Assembly: GCA_001295775.1 (NCBI GenBank)
Contig: LJIA01000001.1
Coordinates: 372,001 to 436,000 of the forward strand
Direction of reading: 5' to 3'
Origin: a beta proteobacterium AAP99
Lineage (GTDB): Bacteria; Pseudomonadota; Gammaproteobacteria; Burkholderiales; Burkholderiaceae_C
DNA: 64,000 nt
Every line of letters begins with the position of its first letter. Position 1 is the first letter of the stretch. The translations under genes were made by a program, and so were the position numbers. The notes below the pieces were generated by a model, which had not been told where the DNA came from, did no database searches, and was given only the letters and a program-made list of their open reading frames with translations. Shown one piece after another: positions 8,401 through 18,030 of this stretch.

Positions 8401-9330
8401 ATGAAGATTGCCTTCGTCTTTCCCGGTCAGGGCTCACAGTCCGTGGGCATGCTGGACAGCTTCGCCGACAACGCCGTCGTGCAGGACACCCTGGCGCAGG
8501 CGGACGCTGCCCTTGGTGAATCTCTTTCAGGGCTCATCCGGCAGGGTCCGGCCGAGCAACTGAACCTCACGACGCACACTCAGCCTGCAATGCTGGCCTC
8601 CAGCGTGGCGATCTTTCGCGCGTGGCGTGCCGAGGGTGGGGCGGCCCCGGAGTTGTTGGCGGGGCACAGTCTGGGTGAATTCACTGCGTTGGTCGCGGCG
8701 GGCGCGCTGGGCTTTGAAGACGCCGTGCGCGTGGTCCGAGCCCGAGCCAACGCCATGCAGGACGCCGTGCCGGTCGGCACCGGCGCGATGGCCGCCATTC
8801 TCGGCTTGAGCGACGACGAAGTCCGCGCCGCGTGTGTCGATGCGTCCGAAGCCGGTGTGGTGGAAGCGGTGAACTACAACGCCCCGGCGCAGGTTGTGAT
8901 CGCTGGCGCCAAGGCCGCCGTTGAGAAGGCCTGTGAAGCAGCCAAGGCGCGCGGCGCCAAGCGGGCCTTGCCTTTGCCCGTATCGGCCCCGTTTCACTCC
9001 GGTCTCATGCAGCCTGCCGCCAAGGTGCTCGAAGGCGTGCTTGCCAGTGTGGTCATCAAGCAGCCGGAGGTCGCGCTGATCAACAACGTCGATGTAGCGA
9101 TTGTGTCTGACCCGGCAGCGATCCGCAGCGCACTGGTGCGTCAGGCTGCCGGCCCCGTGCGCTGGGTCGAAACCATCCATGCGATGCAGCAGGCCGGCGT
9201 GACGCACGTGGTCGAGTGCGGGCCGGGCAAGGTGCTTCAGGGCCTGTGCAAGCGGATCGCACCTGAGCTCCACGCGCTGTCCGTTAGCGACGCAGCCAGT
9301 CTGGGCCAGACCCTGGAGGCACTGAAATGA
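8401..9330 (+). CDS. fabD: Malonyl-CoA:ACP transacylase
   Basis: 309 residues from ATG 8401, chosen because AAGGAAG lies upstream at good spacing and MKIAFVFPGQGSQSVGM is the conserved N-terminus. The nucleophile is Ser90 in AGHSLGEFTAL. The GQGSQ oxyanion motif is near residue 10 and the catalytic His is in VSAPFHSGLMQPA. The enzyme loads malonyl groups from malonyl-CoA onto the ACP encoded downstream. The ATGA overlap with fabG suggests coupled translation. Full length. Confidence 0.97.
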   Translation: MKIAFVFPGQGSQSVGMLDSFADNAVVQDTLAQADAALGESLSGLIRQGPAEQLNLTTHTQPAMLASSVAIFRAWRAEGGAAPELLAGHSLGEFTALVAAGALGFEDAVRVVRARANAMQDAVPVGTGAMAAILGLSDDEVRAACVDASEAGVVEAVNYNAPAQVVIAGAKAAVEKACEAAKARGAKRALPLPVSAPFHSGLMQPAAKVLEGVLASVVIKQPEVALINNVDVAIVSDPAAIRSALVRQAAGPVRWVETIHAMQQAGVTHVVECGPGKVLQGLCKRIAPELHALSVSDAASLGQTLEALK

Positions 9331-10073
9331 GTTTCTCGGTTGATCTTCAAGGCGAGGTGGCGCTGGTCACCGGCGCGACTCGCGGTCTGGGTGCAGCCAT
9401 TGCACTGCTGCTCGCGCAGTCAGGCGCCAAGGTCATCGGAACAGCCACGAGCGATGCGGGTGCGCAGGCCATCACCGCCGCGCTTGCCTCGTTTGGCGGG
9501 CGGGGCGTAGTCCTCAACGTCACGGAACATGCTGCCGCAGAGGCACTGGTTGAAGAGATCCAGAAGGCTGACGGCAAGTTGTCCATTCTTGTGAACAACG
9601 CCGGCATCACGCGTGATGGTCTGGCGATGCGCATGAAGGACGACGACTGGAACGCCGTTGTGCAAACCAACCTGAGTTCGGTGTTCGTGCTGTGCCGCGC
9701 GGCCATGCGCGGCATGATGAAGGCACGCCACGGGCGCATCATCAACATTTCGTCGGTGGTGGGCTCAATGGGCAATGCCGGTCAGGCCAACTACGCCGCG
9801 GCCAAGGCTGGATTGGAAGGCATGACCAGGGCGCTGGCGCGTGAACTGGGGGGCCGCAATGTCACGGTGAATGCCGTGGCGCCCGGCTTCATTGACACGG
9901 ACATGACGCGGGCGCTGACCGAGCAGCAGACCGCCATGATGCTGCAGAACATCCCGATGGGGCGCTTCGGCCAACCCGAAGACGTCGCGGGTGCAGTGCT
10001 GTTTCTTGCATCGAAACTCGGCAGCTACGTCAACGGGTGCACGCTGCCGGTCAACGGCGGGATGCATATGTAG
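9327..10073 (+). CDS. fabG: 3-oxoacyl-ACP reductase
   Basis: 248-residue short-chain dehydrogenase. The NADPH-binding TGATRGLGAAIA is at residues 15-26 and NNAG near residue 89. The catalytic Ser143, Tyr156 and Lys160 lie in NISSVVGSMGNAGQANYAAA. The C-terminal PVNGGMHM end is typical of FabG. It reduces 3-oxoacyl-ACP in each elongation cycle. It is coupled to fabD by ATGA and followed by a hairpin and then acpP. Confidence 0.97.
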   Translation: MSFSVDLQGEVALVTGATRGLGAAIALLLAQSGAKVIGTATSDAGAQAITAALASFGGRGVVLNVTEHAAAEALVEEIQKADGKLSILVNNAGITRDGLAMRMKDDDWNAVVQTNLSSVFVLCRAAMRGMMKARHGRIINISSVVGSMGNAGQANYAAAKAGLEGMTRALARELGGRNVTVNAVAPGFIDTDMTRALTEQQTAMMLQNIPMGRFGQPEDVAGAVLFLASKLGSYVNGCTLPVNGGMHM

Positions 10074-10091
10074 CTACCGGCAGTTGAATTG

Positions 10092-10111
10092 CCTAGAGAG
10101 CCTGCTCTAGG
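10092..10111 (+). terminator. Hairpin between fabG and acpP (weak terminator or attenuator)
   Basis: A seven-base perfect stem, CCTAGAG (10092-10098) and CTCTAGG (10105-10111), has a six-base loop and is followed by TGTTTGTT. The stem is not very GC-rich and the T tract is interrupted, so it may be a partial terminator, an mRNA processing or stability element, or chance. A separate acpP promoter may lie in the AT-rich 40 bases after it. Confidence 0.4.
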
Positions 10112-10157
10112 TGTTTGTTAAACTCTTACGGTTATTCCAATAGCTCTGGAGGAGCGA

Positions 10158-10400
10158 ATGAGCGATATCGAACAACGTGTCAAGAAGATCGTGGCCGAGC
10201 AGCTGGGTGTTGCCGAAGCCGACATCAAGAATGAGTCCTCGTTCGTGGACGATCTCGGTGCCGACTCTCTTGATACCGTTGAGCTCGTCATGGCACTCGA
10301 AGACGAGTTCCAGTGCGAGATTCCCGACGAGCAGGCTGAAAAGATCAAGACCGTTCAGCAGGCCATCGACTACGTCACAAGCAACCTGCCCAAGGCCTGA
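10158..10400 (+). CDS. acpP: Acyl carrier protein
   Basis: 80 residues, strongly acidic, with the 4'-phosphopantetheine attachment Ser37 in [18 protein letters not shown]. The gene has a strong Shine-Dalgarno sequence (CTGGAGGAGCGA) before the ATG. ACP is the carrier for all intermediates in fatty-acid synthesis and is made at much higher levels than the enzymes. The sequence around it is consistent with separate control, since one hairpin lies before the gene and a strong one after it. AcpS, which activates it, is encoded at 21805. Confidence 0.98.
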   Translation: MSDIEQRVKKIVAEQLGVAEADIKNESSFVDDLGADSLDTVELVMALEDEFQCEIPDEQAEKIKTVQQAIDYVTSNLPKA

Positions 10401-10491
10401 AGTTCATCATCGTTGGTGCGTGCAGATTGCGGCTTGCCGCGGCGCGTGCCGGAGCAGATGAAGTTCGCCAGCCTTGAGTAGTGAGCTGAAG

Positions 10492-10520
10492 CAGGGCCCG
10501 GCATCCGGGCCCTGTTCATT
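10492..10520 (+). terminator. Strong GC-rich hairpin between acpP and fabF
   Basis: A perfect ten-base stem, CAGGGCCCGG (10492-10501) and CCGGGCCCTG (10505-10514), has a CAT loop and is followed by TTCATTTCT. It looks like a factor-independent terminator or attenuator that would lower transcription into fabF relative to acpP. It could also stabilise the 3' end of an acpP mRNA. The T tract is imperfect, so read-through is expected. Confidence 0.65.
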
Positions 10521-10544
10521 TCTGAGACGCTTTCGGAGAACGCA

Positions 10545-11783
10545 GTGAGTCGTCGTCGAGTTGTCATCACCGGCCTGGGTCTCGTGACCCCTTTGGGCAA
10601 TGACGTGAACACCAGCTGGAACGCAGCGCTGGCAGGCACGCCAGGGATTACCCGCATCACAAAGTTCGACCCGGCCAGCTTCTCCGCACAGATCGCGGGC
10701 GAAGTGAAGGGCTTCGACATCGGTGCGTATCTGCCGCCTAAGGAAGCCCGTCACATGGATACCTTCATCCACTACGGACTGGCTGCGGGCATGCAGGCCT
10801 GGCGTGACAGCGGTCTGGAAGCGACCGACGAAAACCGTGAGCGCATCGGCGTGGCGATCGGCTCGGGCATCGGCGGCCTTCCGATGATCGAGGCTAATCA
10901 CTCGGACTACCTGGAGCGTGGAGCGCGCCGCATCTCGCCGTTCTTCGTGCCCGGTTCGATCATCAACATGATCTCGGGCCATTTATCGATGCACTTCGGG
11001 CTGATGGGCCCTAACGTGGCCATCGTCACCGCCTGCACGACCGGACTGCACTGCATCGGTGATGCAGCGCGCATGATCCAGTATGGCGATGCCGATGTGA
11101 TGGTCGCAGGCGGCGCGGAAGCCACCGTCTCGCCCCTGGGCATCGGCGGTTTTGCGTCAATGCGTGCGCTGTCCACGCGCAACGATGACCCGGCGACTGC
11201 CAGCCGCCCCTGGGACAAGGACCGCGACGGATTCGTCATGGGCGAGGGCGCAGGCGTGGTCGTGCTTGAGGAGTACGAACACGCCAAGCGGCGTGGTGCG
11301 AAGATCTACGCAGAACTCGCCGGCTACGGCATGAGCGCGGATGCCGGTCATTTCACCGCACCACGTGAAGACGGCGCAGGTGTGGCGCGTTGCACGACCA
11401 ACGCCATTCGTGATGCTGGCCTGAACCCGGCGGACATCGACTACGTGAATGCGCACGGCACATCCACGCCCTTGGGTGATGTGGCCGAGACGGTGGCCCT
11501 CAAGCGCGCCTTCGGCGATCACGCGTCGAAGCTCGCGATCAGTTCGACCAAGTCCATGACCGGCCATCTGCTGGGTGGCGCGGGCGGGATCGAGTCCGTG
11601 TTCACCGTGCTATCCGTCCACCACCAGGCTGTGCCGCCGACGATCAACCTGCACAACCCGGATCCGGCCTGCGATCTGGACTACGTGCCGAATACGGCCA
11701 GGCAGATGCCGATCCGCGCCGCGATCAACAACAACTACGGCTTTGGCGGTACCAACGGCTCATTGGTGTTCGCCCGGGTTTGA
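10545..11783 (+). CDS. fabF: 3-oxoacyl-ACP synthase II (KAS II)
   Basis: 412 residues from GTG 10545, beginning [19 protein letters not shown]. The elongating-KAS active site is intact: Cys164 in TACTTGLHC, His304 in [13 protein letters not shown] and His341 in [12 protein letters not shown]. The C-terminal [17 protein letters not shown] is typical. It condenses malonyl-ACP with growing acyl-ACP and takes part in temperature control of unsaturated fatty acids. It is the last gene of the fab run, and rpoE follows after 83 bases. Confidence 0.97.
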   Translation: MSRRRVVITGLGLVTPLGNDVNTSWNAALAGTPGITRITKFDPASFSAQIAGEVKGFDIGAYLPPKEARHMDTFIHYGLAAGMQAWRDSGLEATDENRERIGVAIGSGIGGLPMIEANHSDYLERGARRISPFFVPGSIINMISGHLSMHFGLMGPNVAIVTACTTGLHCIGDAARMIQYGDADVMVAGGAEATVSPLGIGGFASMRALSTRNDDPATASRPWDKDRDGFVMGEGAGVVVLEEYEHAKRRGAKIYAELAGYGMSADAGHFTAPREDGAGVARCTTNAIRDAGLNPADIDYVNAHGTSTPLGDVAETVALKRAFGDHASKLAISSTKSMTGHLLGGAGGIESVFTVLSVHHQAVPPTINLHNPDPACDLDYVPNTARQMPIRAAINNNYGFGGTNGSLVFARV

Positions 11784-11866
11784 TCCCGAGAGTGGGGCAC
11801 TTGTCCTTCTGTAGACTGTGCCCATCTCCCGGGCGAACCCGAGCCTGAACTCCAAGAACAGAGCCG

Positions 11867-12493
11867 TTGAACCAAAAAGCGGACCCCCCAGCCTCCAACC
11901 CTGACCGCGACGCCGATGCGTTGCTGGTCGAGCGCGTCCAGCGGGGCGACAAGAAGGCGTTCGAGCTGCTTGTCATCAAGTACGAGCGGCGCATCCATCG
12001 CTTGCTGTCGCGAATGATTCGCGATCCCGCTGAGCTGGAGGATGTCGCTCAGGAAGCCTTCATCAAGGCATACCGAGCGCTGCCGCAGTTCCGTGGCGAC
12101 AGCGCGTTCTACACCTGGCTGTACCGGATTGCCGTCAATACGGCCAAGAATGCCCTCATGGCGTCTGGGCGTACTCAGGCGACTTCGCTGGATCAGGGCG
12201 ACGGCGATGAAACTTTTGCCGAACCCGAACATCTGAGGGACATCAATACGCCGGAGTCCATGCTCGCCACGCGGCAGGTTGCCGAAACCGTCAACCGCGC
12301 CATGGCTGCACTCCCGGACGAACTGCGCACCGCCATCACGCTGCGCGAGATCGAAGGCATGAGTTACGAGGACATCGCCGAAGCGATGGGGTGTCCGATC
12401 GGTACGGTACGTTCGCGTATTTTCCGGGCGCGAGAAGCCATTGCAGCGGAGCTGAGGCCGCTGCTGGGCACATCGGAAAACAAGAGGTGGTAG
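11867..12493 (+). CDS. rpoE: RNA polymerase sigma factor RpoE (AlgU-like ECF sigma)
   Basis: 208 residues. Region 2 is visible as LVERVQRGDKKAFELLV through EDVAQEAFIKAYRALPQF and FYTWLYRIAVNTAKN. Region 4 is MAALPDELRTAITLREIEGM with the helix-turn-helix SYEDIAEAMGCPIGTVRSRI. It is the envelope-stress sigma factor held inactive by the next gene product. The start is a TTG at 11867; no in-frame ATG precedes region 2, so either this TTG or a slightly later non-ATG codon is used. The rpoE-rseA-rseB-degP order is the standard sigma E locus; rseC is not here. No clear sigma-E promoter was recognised upstream. Confidence 0.95.
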   Translation: MNQKADPPASNPDRDADALLVERVQRGDKKAFELLVIKYERRIHRLLSRMIRDPAELEDVAQEAFIKAYRALPQFRGDSAFYTWLYRIAVNTAKNALMASGRTQATSLDQGDGDETFAEPEHLRDINTPESMLATRQVAETVNRAMAALPDELRTAITLREIEGMSYEDIAEAMGCPIGTVRSRIFRAREAIAAELRPLLGTSENKRW

Positions 12494-12497
12494 CAAC

Positions 12498-13082
12498 ATG
12501 AACCAAGTAGTTAACGTGGCGGGTGCCGCAGTCGGCCATCGTGGCAAATACGCGGAGCGGATGTCGGCAACGCTGGACGGCGAGGGTGCCCCCGACGATC
12601 TGGATGCGGTACTCGCAGACCTCCGAGCGCAGGGGCCTGATTCGCGCTGGAGCGAATACCACCTCATCGGCGACCTGCTCCGGAGTGCCGAGCTTCTTCC
12701 GGTTCGGACCGGCTTCTCTGCGTCTGTCATGGATCGGCTGGCGGTGGAGCCGACCGTGTTGGCACCCGCTGCGCGTGCAGCTCGGCGCGGCGTGTGGGTG
12801 CGCTGGGGTTTGCCTGGAGCGTCGGTGGCGGCGGCGGCCGCGCTGATCTGGGTGGCCGTGCCGCGGATTGCCGGTACCACGGGAGAGCCGGCTGTGGTTA
12901 ACGCGTCTGCGGCCGGTACCTCGGCACCGTCGCAGGCAGTGGTGGTTGCGCAGGACGTTCCGCTTGAGTCGGCTGGCGTCGATCGCTACCTGATTGCGCA
13001 CCAGCAAGTCTCACCGAGCGCCAATCGCCACGGCATCGCGCCGATGACCCGCGCTGTGTCCTACCCCGTCTCGCAACGCTGA
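12498..13082 (+). CDS. rseA: Anti-sigma E factor RseA/MucA-like
   Basis: 194 residues starting 4 bases after the rpoE stop. The N-terminal cytoplasmic domain shows the RseA_N features ERMSATLDGEG and SRWSEYHLIGDLLRS, which clamp the sigma factor. A transmembrane helix follows at about residues 100-118 (GLPGASVAAAAALIWVAVP), and the C-terminal part is a periplasmic, Ser/Ala/Val-rich domain. In the known pathway, regulated proteolysis by DegS and RseP frees sigma E. Sequence conservation of this family is low, and the context supports the call strongly. Confidence 0.93.
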   Translation: MNQVVNVAGAAVGHRGKYAERMSATLDGEGAPDDLDAVLADLRAQGPDSRWSEYHLIGDLLRSAELLPVRTGFSASVMDRLAVEPTVLAPAARAARRGVWVRWGLPGASVAAAAALIWVAVPRIAGTTGEPAVVNASAAGTSAPSQAVVVAQDVPLESAGVDRYLIAHQQVSPSANRHGIAPMTRAVSYPVSQR

Positions 13083-13096
13083 TTCCCTTTCCCTCC

Positions 13097-14146
13097 ATGC
13101 ACCCACCGATCGCGGTTCGGTCATCGGCCTACCTGCGCTGGCTCAATACGGCGCTCTGTGTATCCATCGTTCTAGGGTTTGTCGCCCCTCAGAGTCGGGC
13201 TCAGCAGGGCGGCGCAGCCGCGGCTGACTCGCGCAGCGAGCTGGTCTGGCTGGCCAAGATCCAGCAAGCGGCGCTGCGGCAGAACTACGCCGGCCACTTT
13301 GTCTACCAGCAGGGCGCGTCGATGCAGTCCTCGCGGATCGCGCACATGGTCGAGGGTGGCAATGTCTTCGAGAAGCTCGAAGTCCTGGACGGTCAGCCGC
13401 AGGAAGTCATCCGCAAGAACGATCAGGTCTATTGCTACATCCCCGGCGCGCGCACGTTGCTGATTGAGCGGCGCCCGAACCCGGACCAATTTCCTTCTCT
13501 GTTGCGCCGCCCGGCTTTGGAAGTGGCCGAGTTCTACGACGTCCGCCTTGGCGGCAGCGAGCGCGTGGCGGGTATGGACTGCCAGGTGTTGACGCTCAAG
13601 CCCAAGGACGCCTTCCGCTACGGCTACCGACTGTGGGCGGATCGCGGCACGGGGCTGCTGCTCAAGGCGCAAACCCTGGACACGCAAGGCAACGTGATCG
13701 AGCAGATCGCGTTCACGCAGGTACGTATCGGCGGCAACATCGACCGCAAGCTGCTGCGCACGAGCGTGACCTCGACCGAAGGCTGGCGGATCGAGCGCGC
13801 CGACCTCGGGCGCGCAGACCCGGCGCTTGCCCAGTGGCAGGTCAAGAGCGTCCCGCCCGGCTTCACGCGGACTCATGAGATCGTGCGCAGCGTCGGCGGC
13901 CGCCAGCAGGTCGGGCAGATTGTCTATTCGGACGGATTGGCGGCGATCTCGATCTTCATCGAGCCCGCGGCCGCCGTGCCCAACGGCCAACGCGAGGGCT
14001 CGACGGTTCAGGGGGCCGTGAGCGTGGCCATGCGCAAGCTGGGCGAGCATTGGCTCACCGTGGTGGGCGAGGTTCCGATGCTGTCGGTACGCCGGGTGAT
14101 TGGCTCGATCGAGCAAGTCACGTCCGGCGCTGCAGCTGCACGCTGA
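13097..14146 (+). CDS. rseB: Sigma E regulator RseB/MucB
   Basis: 349 residues with an N-terminal signal peptide (TM-like AYLRWLNTALCVSIVLGFVA, cleavage around the SRAQQ segment). The MucB/RseB N-terminal domain is recognised by LLAKIQ-type text here as LVWLAKIQQAALRQNYAGHFVY, followed by EVIRKNDQVYCYIPGARTLL. The C-terminal domain includes SVPPGFTRTHEIVRS and MRKLGEHWLTVVGEVP. It is a periplasmic protein that binds RseA and mislocalised lipopolysaccharide or lipoprotein signals, protecting RseA from cleavage. It lies 14 bases after rseA. Confidence 0.95.
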   Translation: MHPPIAVRSSAYLRWLNTALCVSIVLGFVAPQSRAQQGGAAAADSRSELVWLAKIQQAALRQNYAGHFVYQQGASMQSSRIAHMVEGGNVFEKLEVLDGQPQEVIRKNDQVYCYIPGARTLLIERRPNPDQFPSLLRRPALEVAEFYDVRLGGSERVAGMDCQVLTLKPKDAFRYGYRLWADRGTGLLLKAQTLDTQGNVIEQIAFTQVRIGGNIDRKLLRTSVTSTEGWRIERADLGRADPALAQWQVKSVPPGFTRTHEIVRSVGGRQQVGQIVYSDGLAAISIFIEPAAAVPNGQREGSTVQGAVSVAMRKLGEHWLTVVGEVPMLSVRRVIGSIEQVTSGAAAAR

Positions 14147-14197
14147 GGGCGCGGTCGCGCCTCCTTTCTCATTTTTCCTACTCGCCGTCGTCTGCAC

Positions 14198-15676
14198 ATG
14201 AAAACACAGGTCACCCGTCTGTTTGGCGCCGCACTGCTTGGCGCCGGTCTTCTGGCTGCAGGGCCTGCGCTCGCGCAAGGCGCTGCCACGCCTGCTCGCA
14301 CCGCCTTCGTGGACTTTGCCGAGGTGGTCGAGCGCGCCGACCCCGCTGTGGTCAACATCCGCACCACCGAGCGCCCACGCGGGCCGCGCGGCCCTCAGGG
14401 TGCCCCGGGTGCACCGGGCGAACAGGACCCGTTCGAGCTGTTCCGCCGCTTCTTCGGCCCGGATGTGCCGAACATGCCGCGCCCGCAGCCCAACCCGCGA
14501 GCACCGCGCGGCGGCAATCAGGACGAGGTGCCCCGCGGCGTCGGTTCTGGCTTCTTCATTTCGGCTGACGGCTTCATCCTCACCAACCATCACGTGGTCA
14601 ATGGCGCTGACGAGATCTACGTCACCCTGACTGACAAGCGCGAGCTCAAGGCCCGCGTCATTGGTTCGGACGAACGTACGGACGTCGCGCTGATCAAGGT
14701 CGAGGGCACGGGCTTCCCGCGTCTGCCGATTGGTGACCCGGGCAAGCTGCGCAAGGGCGAATGGGTGATGGCCATCGGCTCGCCCTTCGGCCTGGAAAAT
14801 ACGGTGACGGCGGGCGTGGTCAGCGCCAAGAGCCGCGATACCGGCGATTTCCTGCCCTTCATCCAGACGGACGTGGCGGTTAACCCCGGCAACTCCGGAG
14901 GGCCGCTGCTGAACACTCGCGGCGAGGTCGTCGGCATCAACTCGCAGATCTTCACGCGCAGCGGCGGCTATCAGGGCATTTCGTTCGCGATTCCGATCGA
15001 CGAAGCCATTCGCGTGTCGGATCAGCTGCGTGCCAGCGGCCGCGTGTCGCGCGGCTTCCTGGGCGTAACGCTGGATGACGTCACCAAGGACGTGGCCGAA
15101 GGGCTGGGTCTGGGCAAGCCGCAGGGCGCGGTGGTCATCAACGTCGCCGCCAACACGCCCGCGGCCAAAGCCGGCCTGCAGGAGGGCGACATTGTGCTGC
15201 GCGTTGACGGCCGATTGGTGGAGAACCGCGCCGAGCTGGTGCGCCAGATTGCCAACATCCGTCCCGGCACCAAGATCACGCTGCAGGTGTGGCGTGCCGG
15301 CAAGACACGCGATGTCACGCTCACCCTGGCTGAACGCCCGGCAGAACAGACGGCGCAGCGTGGCGGCGAAACTCCGCCCAAGGCACCGGACAACGCCAAG
15401 GCCAATGAGCTCGGCCTGATCACGGTGGATCTGAGCGACGCGCGCCGCAAGGAACTGCGCATCAAGGGCGGCGTACAGGTGGTGTCCGTGGATGGCGCTG
15501 CTGAACGCGCCGGGCTGCGCGCAGGCGACGTGCTGCTCCAGTTCAACAACCAGGAAATCCTGTCTGCGGCCCAGTTCAACGAACTGGTGGCGAAGGCAGA
15601 CCTGCGCAAGACCATCGTGGTGCTCGTCAACCGCAACGGCGCGGTCAACTACGTGCCGATCCGGCCCTCGCGCTAG
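14198..15676 (+). CDS. degP: Periplasmic serine protease/chaperone, DegP/MucD (Do family)
   Basis: 492 residues. The signal peptide is at residues 1-27 (LLGAGLLAAGPALAQGAA). The trypsin-like domain has the triad His132 (ILTNHHVV), Asp162 (ERTDVALIKV) and Ser233 (NPGNSGGPLLN). Two PDZ domains follow: GFLGVTLDDVTKDVAEGL to about residue 390, and a C-terminal one with QVVSVDGAAERAGLRAGD. A Gly/Pro/Arg-rich insertion follows the first strand (RPRGPRGPQGAPGAPGEQ). It degrades misfolded envelope proteins and is a classic sigma E target. A 51-base gap from rseB suggests one operon. The 560-base gap after it carries repeats. Confidence 0.96.
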   Translation: MKTQVTRLFGAALLGAGLLAAGPALAQGAATPARTAFVDFAEVVERADPAVVNIRTTERPRGPRGPQGAPGAPGEQDPFELFRRFFGPDVPNMPRPQPNPRAPRGGNQDEVPRGVGSGFFISADGFILTNHHVVNGADEIYVTLTDKRELKARVIGSDERTDVALIKVEGTGFPRLPIGDPGKLRKGEWVMAIGSPFGLENTVTAGVVSAKSRDTGDFLPFIQTDVAVNPGNSGGPLLNTRGEVVGINSQIFTRSGGYQGISFAIPIDEAIRVSDQLRASGRVSRGFLGVTLDDVTKDVAEGLGLGKPQGAVVINVAANTPAAKAGLQEGDIVLRVDGRLVENRAELVRQIANIRPGTKITLQVWRAGKTRDVTLTLAERPAEQTAQRGGETPPKAPDNAKANELGLITVDLSDARRKELRIKGGVQVVSVDGAAERAGLRAGDVLLQFNNQEILSAAQFNELVAKADLRKTIVVLVNRNGAVNYVPIRPSR

Positions 15677-15689
15677 GAAAACAGGCAGT

Positions 15690-15757
15690 AGATTGAGAAT
15701 TGGTGCGGCTTCGCAGGCCAAAATGGCTGGAAAGCCGCTCCAGACAAGCGGAAAGCC
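15690..15757 (+). repeat. Dispersed two-stem repeat, copy A
   Basis: Copy of the intergenic family, read on the plus strand. Stem 1 is around GCAGGCCAAAATGGCTGG (15713-15730). Stem 2 is CCGCT...AGCGG (15735-15751), followed by AAAGCC. It shares GTAGATT-AG-AT-GG-GCGGCTT upstream sequence with copy B, 141 bases downstream, so A and B look like a tandem pair. Confidence 0.75.
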
Positions 15758-15830
15758 TTGTGACATGTGTTGTGGCGTGCGGCTGACCGAAGTGCCCCGT
15801 CCGGTTGAGCCGCCGAAAAGGCCGGAAACG

Positions 15831-15898
15831 TAGATACAGCATCGGCGCGGCTTTCCAGGCCAAAACGGCCGGAAACCCGCACCAGACAAGCGGAAAGC
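15831..15898 (+). repeat. Dispersed two-stem repeat, copy B
   Basis: The best-preserved copy. Stem 1 is TTTCC-A-GGCC-AAAAC-GGCC-GGAAA (15852-15875). Stem 2 is CCGC-ACCAGACAA-GCGG (15878-15894). It ends in AAAGC. It lies between degP and lepA, in the same orientation as both genes. Confidence 0.8.
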
Positions 15899-16236
15899 AC
15901 CGTGACGGTCTTGGCGGGAGCGCCTTGCAGCCTTGCGAGGCGCTCCTCGCTCAGCGTTTCCTCCAGCGGTGTCCGCCGCGGCGTTCTGCAGCACTCCGCC
16001 CACACACGCCACCGTGCGCCACCACTCATGGCATCGGATGGTCTGTTGGCCCCCTGCTGCCGGCCGCTTGGCTCGGGCCATTCGCCGCAGCACGGTGTCA
16101 CTCGCATACTGCAGGACACGTCGTCTGCACGTCAGCCCGGTTAAACTTGAAAGCTTTGCAATCGTCAGCGCAGCGCCGAGATCGGCGCGCGCCTTGAACA
16201 TTGCAGCCGCCGCGCGCGGCCAGAACACATCCTCCC
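15899..16236. other. Remaining degP-lepA intergenic DNA
   Basis: 338 bases after repeat B and before lepA. Long open frames on both strands read through here, but they continue from the antisense strands of degP and lepA and contain no recognisable protein. Many betaproteobacteria have a glutaredoxin/thioredoxin-like gene at this position; I see no trace of one. A lepA promoter should lie here, and the AT-richer TTAAACTTGAAAGCTTTGC near 16142-16160 is the only candidate patch. Confidence 0.45.
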
Positions 16237-18030
16237 ATGCAGCACATCCGCAACTTCTCCATCATTGCCCACATCGACCACGGCAAATCCACCTTGGCCG
16301 ATCGCATCATCCAGCGCTGTGGTGGCCTGTCTGATCGCGAGATGGAAGCCCAGGTGCTGGACTCCATGGATCTGGAGAAAGAGCGCGGCATCACCATCAA
16401 GGCCCAGACCGCGGCGCTGCACTACAAGGCGCGCGACGGCAAGATCTACAACCTGAACCTGATCGATACCCCGGGGCACGTGGACTTCAGCTACGAAGTC
16501 AGCCGCTCGCTCTCCGCCTGTGAAGGCGCGCTGCTGGTGGTGGACGCCTCCCAAGGGGTGGAAGCCCAGACCGTGGCCAACTGCTACACCGCCATTGAGC
16601 TGGGCGTGGAAGTGGTGCCGGTGCTCAACAAGATGGACTTGCCCTCGGCCAACCCCGAAGGCGCAATCTCCGAGATTGAGGATGTCATCGGCATTCCGGC
16701 CGAAGACGCGGTGCCCGCGAGCGCGAAGACCGGCATGGGCATCGACGAGATTCTCGAGCGCATCATCGAGCGCGTGCCGACGCCCAAGGGATCGCCGGAC
16801 GAGCCGCTGCAGGCCCTTATCATCGACAGCTGGTTCGACAACTATGTCGGCGTGGTGATGCTGGTGCGTGTGGTCAACGGCACGCTCAGGCCGAAGGACA
16901 AGATCCTGCTGATGGCCACCGGCGCTACCTATCTGACCGAGCAGGTCGGGGTGTTCACGCCGAAGAGCTCGCAGCGCGAGAAGCTCGTGGCCGGCGAGGT
17001 GGGCTTTGTGATTGCCGGCATCAAGGAGCTCAAGGGCGCCAAGGTTGGCGACACGATCACGATTGCCGGCAAGGCCGCGCCCACGCCTCTGCCTGGCTTC
17101 AAGGAAATCAAGCCGCAGGTGTTTGCCGGCCTCTATCCGGTGGAGGCCAACCAGTACGACCAGCTTCGCGAGAGCCTCGAGAAGCTCAAGCTCAACGACG
17201 CATCCCTGCAGTTCGAGCCGGAAGTGTCCCAGGCGCTGGGGTTCGGCTTCCGCTGCGGCTTCCTGGGCTTGCTGCACATGGAAATCGTGCAGGAGCGTCT
17301 GGAGCGCGAGTTCGACCAGGATCTGATCACGACCGCGCCGACGGTGATCTATGAGGTCGTGCAGCGCGACGGGACAGTCAGCATGGTGGAGAACCCCTCG
17401 AAGATGCCCGAGGTCTCGCGCATCGACGAGATCCGCGAGCCGATCGTGACGGTCACGATCTTCGTGCCGCAGGACTATGTCGGCTCCGTCATCACGTTGT
17501 GTACAGAGAAGCGCGGCATCCAGCTCGACATGTCCTACCACGGCCGTCAGGTCGTGCTGAAGTACGACATGCCAATGGCCGAGATCGTGCTCGACTTCTT
17601 CGACCGCCTGAAGTCCACGTCGCGGGGCTATGCGTCCATGGACTACGAGTTCAAGGAGTACCGCGCCAGCGACGTGGTGAAGGTGGACATCCTCATCAAC
17701 GGCGACAAGGTCGATGCCTTGTCGATCATCGTTCACAAGAGCGCCGCGCGCTCGCGTGGCCGTGCCGTGGCGGAGAAGATGCGCGAGATCATTCCGCGCC
17801 AGATGTTCGATGTGGCCATCCAGGCCGCGATCGGCGCCGACATCATCGCCCGCGAGAACATCAAGGCCCTGCGCAAGAACGTTCTGGCCAAGTGCTATGG
17901 CGGCGACATCTCCCGCAAGCGCAAGCTGCTGGAAAAGCAGAAGGCCGGCAAGAAGCGCATGAAGCAGGTGGGCAACGTGGAAATTCCGCAGGAGGCCTTC
18001 CTGGCCATCCTGCAGGTGGGAGACAAGTAA
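16237..18030 (+). CDS. lepA: Elongation factor 4 (LepA), back-translocating GTPase
   Basis: 597 residues from ATG 16237 ([20 protein letters not shown]), which holds the P-loop. G2 lies around RGITIKAQT, and [12 protein letters not shown] (G3) and [10 protein letters not shown] (G4) follow. The LepA-specific C-terminal domain includes [20 protein letters not shown] and [22 protein letters not shown]4 binds stalled ribosomes and assists translation or initiation under ionic stress. An in-frame TTG lies 36 bases upstream, but the ATG start matches the family length (599 in E. coli). lepB begins on the base after its stop codon. Confidence 0.97.
   Translation: MQHIRNFSIIAHIDHGKSTLADRIIQRCGGLSDREMEAQVLDSMDLEKERGITIKAQTAALHYKARDGKIYNLNLIDTPGHVDFSYEVSRSLSACEGALLVVDASQGVEAQTVANCYTAIELGVEVVPVLNKMDLPSANPEGAISEIEDVIGIPAEDAVPASAKTGMGIDEILERIIERVPTPKGSPDEPLQALIIDSWFDNYVGVVMLVRVVNGTLRPKDKILLMATGATYLTEQVGVFTPKSSQREKLVAGEVGFVIAGIKELKGAKVGDTITIAGKAAPTPLPGFKEIKPQVFAGLYPVEANQYDQLRESLEKLKLNDASLQFEPEVSQALGFGFRCGFLGLLHMEIVQERLEREFDQDLITTAPTVIYEVVQRDGTVSMVENPSKMPEVSRIDEIREPIVTVTIFVPQDYVGSVITLCTEKRGIQLDMSYHGRQVVLKYDMPMAEIVLDFFDRLKSTSRGYASMDYEFKEYRASDVVKVDILINGDKVDALSIIVHKSAARSRGRAVAEKMREIIPRQMFDVAIQAAIGADIIARENIKALRKNVLAKCYGGDISRKRKLLEKQKAGKKRMKQVGNVEIPQEAFLAILQVGDK

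Noticed and set aside
15690-15898. Repeats A and B as a CRISPR array
   Set aside because: Only two units with different sequence, each with internal stems, and no cas genes.
13172-16228. A 1018-codon open frame on the minus strand
   Set aside because: It is antisense to rseB and degP, which have full catalytic motifs. Its translation is low-information and partly translates repeats A and B.
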